Origin: Bacillus sp. B1-b2
GTDB lineage: Bacteria; Bacillota; Bacilli; Bacillales; Cytobacillaceae
Reading direction: 5' to 3'
Assembly: GCF_009183415.1 (NCBI RefSeq)
Contig: NZ_WEHU01000011.1
Location: 1 to 64,000, forward strand
Length of the DNA stretch: 64,000 nt
Shown here: positions 57,966 through 64,000 of the stretch, piece after piece
Layout of the letters: each line of letters opens with the position of its first letter
Position numbering within the stretch: the first letter of the stretch is position 1
The notes under the pieces: model-generated
Database searches by the model: none
The model's input: only the letters and a program-made list of their open reading frames with translations
What the model was told of the DNA's origin: nothing
Position numbers and translations under genes: made by a program

Positions 57966-58607
57966 ATGACATTTATTAAGAACTTAAATTCTTTAAAACT
58001 TGATATATTGAGAGAAATAGGGAACATCGGGGCAGGAAATGCGGCTACGTCTCTTTCTAAATTACTTAATAAGACAATTGATATGAAGGTTCCTGACGTA
58101 CAAATTGTTTCCTTTGATCAAATGATGGAAATGGCTGGTGGTTCTGAAAATATTGTTGCTGGTGTCTTTCTTAGGTTAGAAGGAGATGTGCCAGGGAGTA
58201 TGTTTTTTATGCTTCCAATTGAACAAGCTAATAAATTTATACGGGATATGATTGGTGATTCAGCAATAGATTTAAGTCAACCACCATATGATGAGATTGC
58301 ATTATCTGCATTACAAGAGTTAGGGAATATCCTTTCAGGTTCTTATCTATCCTCTTTGTCTGATTTAACAAACCTATCTCTATATCCATCTGTACCTGCT
58401 TTAGCAATCGATATGGTAGGGGCAATTGTTACTTACGGTTTAATTGAGCTTTCTCAAGTAAGTGACTATGCGATTGTTATTAATACAGAATTAGTAGAGA
58501 AAGATCACGAAGTATCGAAACGTGTAAATGGCCATTTCTTCTTGTTACCAGATCCAGATTCCTTTAGTACCCTTTTTCAATCATTAGGAGTGCAAGAGGA
58601 TGAATGA
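57966..58607 (+). CDS. cheC: CheC, CheY-P phosphatase
   Basis: A 213-residue phosphatase with two conserved helices (ILREIGNIGAGNAATSLSKLL and ALSALQELGNILSGSYLSSLS), each carrying the Glu/Asn pair of the CheC family. CheC forms a complex with CheD, whose gene overlaps by 8 nt. It starts 2 bp after cheW. Confidence 0.96.
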   Translation: MTFIKNLNSLKLDILREIGNIGAGNAATSLSKLLNKTIDMKVPDVQIVSFDQMMEMAGGSENIVAGVFLRLEGDVPGSMFFMLPIEQANKFIRDMIGDSAIDLSQPPYDEIALSALQELGNILSGSYLSSLSDLTNLSLYPSVPALAIDMVGAIVTYGLIELSQVSDYAIVINTELVEKDHEVSKRVNGHFFLLPDPDSFSTLFQSLGVQEDE

Positions 58608-59097
58608 ACAAATCACCGTAGTAAAAGTAGGAATAGCGGATATGAATGTAGTGGAAGCACCTCATACTATTCGCACATCTGGTCTAGGCTCATGTGTTGG
58701 AATTGTTTTATATAGTCCTGTTAAAAGAATTGCAGGGTTAGCTCATATCATGCTTCCAGAATCTACATTATCCAAGTCTGGACCAATCAATAAAGCCAAA
58801 TTTGCTGATACTGCTATTATTGAACTGGTTGAAAAGCTAGAAACGCTTGGCCTAAATAGGAAAACATTAGTGGCTAAAATTGCTGGTGGTGCACAAATGT
58901 TTCAATTTAATGGCACGAGCGATATTATGAGAATAGGTCCTAGAAATACAGAAGCAGTAAGAAAAGTTCTTCAAACATTAAATATTCATATATCTGGTGA
59001 GGATGTAGGAGGAAATAGCGGAAGAACAATTGAATTTTCTCCTGTTACTCATGAGTTAACGATACGAACCGTGAACAAAGGAACTCATATTATCTAA
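58600..59097 (+). CDS. cheD: CheD, chemoreceptor glutamine deamidase
   Basis: A 165-residue deamidase. The catalytic cysteine is in TSGLGSCVGIVLY, the histidine in IAGLAHIMLPES, and TNVRFADTA-like INKAKFADTAIIELV follows. It acts on receptor glutamines and binds CheC. AGGAG lies upstream inside cheC. It is the last gene before a large gap with a terminator. Confidence 0.96.
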   Translation: MNEQITVVKVGIADMNVVEAPHTIRTSGLGSCVGIVLYSPVKRIAGLAHIMLPESTLSKSGPINKAKFADTAIIELVEKLETLGLNRKTLVAKIAGGAQMFQFNGTSDIMRIGPRNTEAVRKVLQTLNIHISGEDVGGNSGRTIEFSPVTHELTIRTVNKGTHII

Positions 59098-59137
59098 TTT
59101 ATATTGTGCAAAATATATTCTCGCTTTATCATGAATG

Positions 59138-59219
59138 AGACTATCTCTAGCAAGGAGATACCTACTAGATTAATCTATTAGTAAGGGTATTATTCTGCAC
59201 CAGAGATAGTCTTTTTTTT
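59138..59219 (+). terminator. Nested terminator between cheD and sigD
   Basis: Outer stem AGACTATCTCT (59138-59148) / AGAGATAGTCT (59202-59212), followed by eight T residues. Inside, ATACC (59158-59162) pairs with GGTAT (59186-59190), with a further TACTA/TAGTA stem. This is a strong intrinsic terminator 41 bp after cheD, in a place where B. subtilis transcription continues into sigD. Confidence 0.85.
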
Positions 59220-59847
59220 GTTTGATACGAAAAGGTTTGTAAAGATTCTCCTAATTAATAGTGAATAATACCTATTTTTTAGATAGAGGAAGGAAAACTT
59301 TAAGAAAATATTCGTATCTTCTGCTAAAATCAATAGTGAATTGTATACATAATTGGTTATATTTATTACTAATAGAACTAGTTTCATTCAACCGTTAACT
59401 TTTTTGAATGGATACGTTTCTTAAAGTTAAAAATAGAGTAGATATAATAAAAATAATGATGTTTCCTCGTTAATGATTTCAAGTTGGTTTAAAGCTTCTA
59501 AAGGTGAAGTCAAGGAGGTTTTATAAATGGCGGTTTTTGTAAAGAGTGTAACTAAAAATACTTTATAAAAACTTATGTAAATGGATGATGTAACAAGTAT
59601 CATTCCCTTAATGAAAGTAAAGGGGAAAGTGGGACTTTACAGAAGGTAGGTATCTTAACTATCCTCTTTGGCAAGTGAGAAACATTATTTTGCACAAGTA
59701 GCAGGAACTTAATCAGGATCGAAGAAACGACAATTAAACAAATGAGATGTAATTCCTAGTTATATGAATTTTTTATAAATAGAAGAGGCTGGAAAGTATA
59801 GATACAAATGAACTAGAGGTTGTCTAAGCTGCTTAGGAGGGTATTCA
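59220..59847 (+). promoter_or_regulatory. sigD upstream region: candidate promoter, short ORF and alternative hairpins
   Basis: No full gene is visible. A perfect TATAAT (59443-59448) has a weak -35 TTAAAG (59421-59426) at 16 bp. AAGGAGG (59512-59518) stands 8 bp before ATG 59527, opening a 13-codon frame MAVFVKSVTKNTL that stops at 59568. TTCCCTT (59603-59609) can pair with AAGGGGAA (59620-59627), and GTAAAG (59617-59622) with CTTTAC (59635-59640); the two are mutually exclusive. A weak hairpin with T run lies at 59751-59774. Confidence 0.45.
59527..59568 (+). CDS. Possible 13-residue leader peptide upstream of sigD
   Basis: MAVFVKSVTKNTL, ATG 59527 to TAA 59568, behind a near-perfect AAGGAGG ribosome binding site with 8-bp spacing. 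It resembles no known peptide. It may be a regulatory uORF in the sigD leader or the stump of a decayed gene; downstream frames show many stops. Translation is inferred only from the ribosome binding site. Confidence 0.35.
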   Translation: MAVFVKSVTKNTL

Positions 59848-60612
59848 ATGGAGAAGGATTCAACAATAGAAGAGAAACAAGCTTGGGAAAAATGGATTGA
59901 GTCAAGGGATACGGAGGTAGGTAATCAATTAATAAAAAAACACATGTCTTTAGTCAGCTTTCATGTGCAACGAATATCTGTTGGATTGCCAAAAAGTGTC
60001 TCACGTGACGAGTTAACAAGTCTTGGTATGATGGGACTTTATGATGCTTTGCAACGCTTTGACCCGAAACGAGACTTGAAATTTGATACATATGCATCTT
60101 TTCGGATAAGAGGCAGTATCATAGATGGATTAAGAAAAGAAGATTGGCTTTCAAGGGGTACAAGAGAAAAGTCAAAGAAAATTGAGGCAACAATAGAAAA
60201 ACTGGAGCAAAAATTAATGCGGAATATAACTGCTCAAGAAGTTGCTGAGGAGCTTGAACTACCAGTAGATGAAGTATATTCAACAATGAATGAACATTTT
60301 TTTGCTAACGTTCTTTCTATTGATGAACAAATGAATGAGAGCGATGACAAAGAATCTCAGAGTTTTTCTATTAGAGATGATAAGACATTAATACCTGAAG
60401 AGAAAGTATTGAAAGATGAATTAGTACAAGAAATGTCTGTTAAGATTCAAGAGTTAAACGATAAAGAGCAATTGGTCATTAGCTTATTTTATAAAGAGGA
60501 ATTAACACTTACTGAAATTGGCAGTGTGATGAATCTATCCACTTCAAGAATTTCTCAAATACATTCTAAAGCGATATTTAAACTAAGACACTCTCTTGAA
60601 AAAGTAATCTAA
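59848..60612 (+). CDS. sigD: SigD, flagellar sigma factor
   Basis: SigD directs transcription of flagellin, motor and autolysin genes. The 254-residue FliA/WhiG-type sigma factor has region 2 (LGMMGLYDALQRFDPKRDLKFDTYASFRIRGSIIDGLR), region 3 (TAQEVAEELELPVDEVY) and region 4 (LVISLFYKEELTLTEIGSVMNLSTSRISQIHSKAI). AGGAGGGT precedes ATG 59848. Here it is separated from cheD by 750 bp, unlike B. subtilis. Confidence 0.97.
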   Translation: MEKDSTIEEKQAWEKWIESRDTEVGNQLIKKHMSLVSFHVQRISVGLPKSVSRDELTSLGMMGLYDALQRFDPKRDLKFDTYASFRIRGSIIDGLRKEDWLSRGTREKSKKIEATIEKLEQKLMRNITAQEVAEELELPVDEVYSTMNEHFFANVLSIDEQMNESDDKESQSFSIRDDKTLIPEEKVLKDELVQEMSVKIQELNDKEQLVISLFYKEELTLTEIGSVMNLSTSRISQIHSKAIFKLRHSLEKVI

Positions 60613-60634
60613 AGAGGAGAACAGGGGGAAGGTT

Positions 60635-60943
60635 ATGAGTTTAAAAGCAATTGAGATGCAAATAGCACTTCCGCGTACAATGGATGCAGGTAAAATTCAA
60701 GAACAACAAGACCACAAATCTCAGCATATGTATCATTTAGCAGGACAAGAGCTAAGAAAAGAAGAAGAACGGAAAAGGACAGCGGTAATAAAAGGGGAAG
60801 CGCAAACACCTTTACAATGGAGAAAACAGAAGGATAACGAATTTGTAAATCTTCAAAAGAAAAGAAGTGAGGATGAAACAAAGCAAGAGAGTAGTACATT
60901 TAAGCATCCTTACAAAGGAAATAGTATTGATTTTAGTGGATAG
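60635..60943 (+). CDS. Small charged protein of unknown function between sigD and swrB
   Basis: A 102-residue hydrophilic protein (MSLKAIEMQIALPRTMDAGKIQEQQDHK start). The N-terminal motif IEMQIALPRTMDAGKIQEQQ looks conserved-type, and the remainder is rich in Lys, Glu and Gln, probably helical or disordered. No membrane segment or signal peptide. AGGGGGAAGG precedes ATG 60635, 22 bp after sigD, and the next gene follows in 9 bp. It has no counterpart at this site in B. subtilis 168. A motility role is inferred from position only. Confidence 0.8.
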   Translation: MSLKAIEMQIALPRTMDAGKIQEQQDHKSQHMYHLAGQELRKEEERKRTAVIKGEAQTPLQWRKQKDNEFVNLQKKRSEDETKQESSTFKHPYKGNSIDFSG

Positions 60944-60952
60944 AGGGATGAA

Positions 60953-61576
60953 ATGATTAATTTTTTACTTTTTTTAAGTATTACTTTACATTTAATTGCC
61001 TTTCTTTTTATTGTACTTTTATACTTAAGGCAAAATAAATTGATGAATATGGAAAGTGCTCAAGCAAAAAACTTAGAGGAAATGGAAGATATCATTACCT
61101 CTTTTATAGAGCAAATGAAAGAAGAAAATGAAGAGTTTATCGAAAAACTTACTAGAGCTAAAACGGTTGTGCTAGATGAAAGCACAACTACAGAAGCATC
61201 GAAAAAAGACATTCCTACTGTTATGGAAGAAAAAGTAGATCTTGATAAAGAATTAGAATGGAAACCAAAAGGTGTAAATACAAATAAAGCTCTATTGAAA
61301 AATTATACTTCTAGTTTGAATAAAATAAATTCTATTCCAAATGAAATAGAAAAAGAAGATATTGAGGAACTGCTAAATTTAATTCTTCCTGCAGAAAAAG
61401 TCGAATTGGAATTAGAAGAAGAGGTAGAAGAAGTAAAAGAAATAGAAAAAGAAAAAACCTTATTAGAAGAAGCTTTAGAGCTAAAAGAAGAAGGGAAATC
61501 TATTGAAGAAATCGCAAGAAAATTAAATAAAGGCAAAACAGAAATAGAATTACTTCTTAAATTTAGACAAATTTAG
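60953..61576 (+). CDS. swrB: SwrB-like (YlxL) membrane-anchored protein
   Basis: A 207-residue protein with one N-terminal membrane helix (about 3-24), coiled coil (about 30-70), a Glu/Lys-rich low-complexity middle (LELEEEVEEVKEIEKEKTLLEEA) and a C-terminal HTH-like segment (EALELKEEGKSIEEIARKLNKGKTEIELLLKFRQI). Size, layout and position between sigD and rpsB fit B. subtilis SwrB (YlxL), which promotes FliPQR/C-ring maturation. Overall sequence similarity is modest, so the name rests on layout plus synteny. Confidence 0.75.
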   Translation: MINFLLFLSITLHLIAFLFIVLLYLRQNKLMNMESAQAKNLEEMEDIITSFIEQMKEENEEFIEKLTRAKTVVLDESTTTEASKKDIPTVMEEKVDLDKELEWKPKGVNTNKALLKNYTSSLNKINSIPNEIEKEDIEELLNLILPAEKVELELEEEVEEVKEIEKEKTLLEEALELKEEGKSIEEIARKLNKGKTEIELLLKFRQI

Positions 61577-61585
61577 TAAAGATAC

Positions 61586-61614
61586 TTGATTGTCTAAAAT
61601 ACATATGCTATATT
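61586..61614 (+). promoter_or_regulatory. Sigma-A promoter of rpsB
   Basis: TTGATT (61586-61591), 17-bp spacer, TATATT (61609-61614). Confidence 0.75.
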
Positions 61615-61635
61615 AACAAATGGTGTTAATACACA

Positions 61636-61695
61636 CGCTTTTGGATTTAATCATTGGTGCTGTTCTTACAGTTTTGATTAAAAATGATAAAAGCG
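61636..61695 (+). promoter_or_regulatory. Structured rpsB leader RNA
   Basis: CGCTTTT (61636-61642) pairs with AAAAGCG (61689-61695). Inside, ATTTAATC (61645-61652) pairs with the GATTAAAAAT segment (61676-61685), and CTGT/ACAG (61660-61671) forms a terminal hairpin. The GGAGG at 61696-61700 lies next to the outer stem. The layout suggests autoregulation by S2, but the family cannot be named with confidence. Confidence 0.5.
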
Positions 61696-61728
61696 GAGGA
61701 AATCAAAACCATTAGGAGGAAAAAACAC

Positions 61729-62433
61729 ATGTCAGTTATTTCAATGAAACAATTACTTGAAGCTGGTGTACATTTCGGTCACCAAACTCGCCGTTGGAAC
61801 CCAAAAATGAAGAAATTCATTTTCACAGAGCGTAACGGTATCTACATCATCGACCTTCAAAAAACAGTTAAGAAGGTAGAAGAAGCTTATAACTATGTGA
61901 AAGAATTAGCTGGAAACGGTGGTACAGTTCTTTTCGTAGGTACTAAAAAACAAGCACAAGATGCTATTAAAGAAGAAGCTATCCGTTCTGGTCAATACTT
62001 TGTAAACCAACGTTGGTTAGGTGGAACTTTAACAAACTTTGAAACAATTCAAAAACGTATTGCTCGTTTAAAAGAAATCGAAAGAATGTCTGAAGACGGT
62101 ACTTTCGAAGTACTTCCTAAAAAAGAAGTAGTACAACTTAACAAAGAGCTTGAGCGTTTAGAGAAATTCTTAGGCGGAATCAAAGATATGAAAAAGATTC
62201 CAGATTGCCTATTCATCGTAGACCCACGCAAAGAGCGTATTGCAGTTGCTGAAGCTCATAAATTAAATATTCCAATCGTTGGTATTGTTGATACTAACTG
62301 TGATCCAGACGAAATTGATGTTGTTATTCCTGCGAATGATGATGCAATCCGTGCTGTTAAATTATTAACTGCAAAAATGGCAGACGCTATTTTAGAAGCT
62401 AAACAAGGTGAAGAAGTAGCGGTTGCTGAATAA
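61729..62433 (+). CDS. rpsB: 30S ribosomal protein S2 (uS2)
   Basis: A 234-residue protein starting [43 protein letters not shown], with [24 protein letters not shown] and [22 protein letters not shown]. It joins late in 30S assembly. ATG 61729 follows TAGGAGGA by 8 bp; the in-frame ATG at 61684 lies within the structured leader. Confidence 0.97.
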   Translation: MSVISMKQLLEAGVHFGHQTRRWNPKMKKFIFTERNGIYIIDLQKTVKKVEEAYNYVKELAGNGGTVLFVGTKKQAQDAIKEEAIRSGQYFVNQRWLGGTLTNFETIQKRIARLKEIERMSEDGTFEVLPKKEVVQLNKELERLEKFLGGIKDMKKIPDCLFIVDPRKERIAVAEAHKLNIPIVGIVDTNCDPDEIDVVIPANDDAIRAVKLLTAKMADAILEAKQGEEVAVAE

Positions 62434-62507
62434 AACGAATAAACTTGTTTGAGGATTAGTTACTAGTTATCTAATTGGATAAGAAGTATAACGTTTAGGG
62501 ACTTGTG

Positions 62508-62547
62508 AAAAAGGTGATAAAGAGCATCCCTCTTATCACCTTTTTTT
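62508..62547 (+). terminator. Terminator or attenuator between rpsB and tsf
   Basis: Stem AAAAAGGTGATAA (62508-62520) / TTATCACCTTTTT (62533-62545) with T run to 62547. It may let rpsB mRNA be made in excess over tsf. Confidence 0.88.
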
Positions 62548-62619
62548 CAAGAATATTGCTTAAAACAACGTGATTTTGGATAAAAAAATAATACATAGAC
62601 CTTAAGGAGGCTAACTACT

Positions 62620-63504
62620 ATGGCTGTTACAGCTCAAATGGTTAAAGAACTACGTGAAAAAACTGGTGCTGGAATGATGGATTGTAAAAAAGCACTTACT
62701 GAAACAAATGGTGATTTAGATAAAGCGATCGATTTCTTACGTGAAAAAGGAATTGCAAGTGCTGCTAAGAAAGCAGACCGTATTGCTGCTGAAGGAACTA
62801 CTTACGTTTCTGTTGAAGGAAACGAAGCAGTTATCCTTGAAGTGAACTCAGAAACAGATTTCGTTGCTAAAAACGAAGGTTTCCAAGTATTAGTTAAAGA
62901 ACTTGCTGCACATCTTTTAGCTAACAAACCAGCATCAGTTGAAGAAGCTCATACTTCTGAAATTACTGCAGGTACTACTGTTGAGTCACACATCAATGCT
63001 GCTATCGCTAAAATTGGTGAAAAATTATCTCTACGTCGTTATGAAATCAAAACGAAATCAGATAATGATGCATTTGGTGCTTACCTTCACATGGGTGGAC
63101 GTATTGGAGTTCTAACTGTTCTTGAAGGAACAACTGATGAGTCTGCTGCTAAAGACGTTGCTATGCACATTGCTGCATTAAATCCTAAATATGTATCTCG
63201 TGATCAAGTTTCTGCAGAAGAAGTTGCTCATGAGAAAGAAGTATTAACTCAACAAGCATTAAACGAAGGCAAACCAGCTAATATCGTTGAAAAAATGGTA
63301 GAAGGCCGTTTAAGCAAATATTTTGAAGATGTTTGTGTACTTGATCAATCTTTCGTTAAAAACCCAGACCAAAAGGTTCGTCAATTTGTTGAATCTAAAG
63401 GTGCTACTTTACGCGAATTCGTTCGTTATGAAGTAGGAGAAGGTATTGAAAAACGTGAAGATAACTTTGCTGAAGAAGTTATGAACCAAGTTAACAAAAA
63501 ATAA
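62620..63504 (+). CDS. tsf: Elongation factor Ts
   Basis: EF-Ts recycles EF-Tu by nucleotide exchange. The 294-residue protein has the N-terminal UBA-like domain and signature [38 protein letters not shown], core domains ([43 protein letters not shown]) and C-terminal coiled-coil region. AAGGAGG precedes ATG 62620. Highly ribosomal codon use. Confidence 0.98.
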   Translation: MAVTAQMVKELREKTGAGMMDCKKALTETNGDLDKAIDFLREKGIASAAKKADRIAAEGTTYVSVEGNEAVILEVNSETDFVAKNEGFQVLVKELAAHLLANKPASVEEAHTSEITAGTTVESHINAAIAKIGEKLSLRRYEIKTKSDNDAFGAYLHMGGRIGVLTVLEGTTDESAAKDVAMHIAALNPKYVSRDQVSAEEVAHEKEVLTQQALNEGKPANIVEKMVEGRLSKYFEDVCVLDQSFVKNPDQKVRQFVESKGATLREFVRYEVGEGIEKREDNFAEEVMNQVNKK

Positions 63505-63524
63505 TCATATATATATGGTAATGT

Positions 63525-64000
<476 letters not shown>

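Noticed and set aside
59617-59660. c-di-GMP (GEMM) riboswitch in the sigD leader
   Set aside because: GTGGGAC and GGTAGGTA resemble parts of the motif, but the CGCAAA core and the expected helices are not there.

Overview
The window is an AT-rich stretch of a Bacillaceae (Bacillus-type Firmicute) chromosome. Gene order follows the well-known Bacillus subtilis block running from fapR to pyrH almost gene for gene. The genus cannot be fixed from the sequence alone. No rRNA, tRNA or CRISPR array was seen.

Layout. (1) 1-1112: the end of an IS3/IS150-type insertion sequence (minus strand, cut by the window edge), a four-unit dispersed intergenic repeat and non-coding DNA. (2) 1113-4882: the fatty acid/phospholipid genes fapR-plsX-fabD-fabG-acpP, headed by a promoter with a FapR operator. 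(3) 5135-10597: rnc-smc-ftsY. (4) 10598-12290: an accessory insert between ftsY and ylxM. It holds a DUF559-like nuclease/HTH gene, a second copy of the four-unit repeat, and a GC-richer direct repeat with a tripled 43-bp unit. (5) 12293-21212: ylxM-ffh-rpsP-khpA-ylqD-rimM-trmD-rplS-lepB-rbgA-rnhB-ylqG-ylqH, covering protein targeting, ribosome assembly and RNA modification. An L19-type leader precedes rplS. (6) 21221-31136: sucCD with an upstream cre site, dprA, topA, xerC, hslVU and codY. trmFO, which sits between topA and xerC in B. subtilis, is absent. (7) 31844-61576: a fla/che locus from flgB to sigD and a SwrB-like gene, encoding rod, MS ring, C ring, export gate, hook and hook-length control, and the chemotaxis core. 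(8) 61586-64000: rpsB, tsf and the start of pyrH.

How the genes work together. FapR senses malonyl-CoA and controls the fatty acid genes that follow it. Ffh, FtsY and YlxM form the SRP targeting route. CodY, encoded just upstream of flgB, is a known fla/che regulator in B. subtilis. The fla/che genes build the flagellum and its CheA-CheY-CheB-CheC-CheD signalling system, and SigD then drives late motility genes.

Most unusual features: the roughly 750-bp cheD-sigD gap, with a nested terminator, a possible new promoter, a 13-codon ORF with a strong RBS and mutually exclusive hairpins; perfect intercistronic hairpins on both sides of the hook gene; the missing trmFO; the accessory insert at ftsY-ylxM with its repeat families; and duplicated promoter-like segments upstream of flgB. 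I did not find a clearly new multi-gene system. The candidates for novelty are regulatory and repeat structures.
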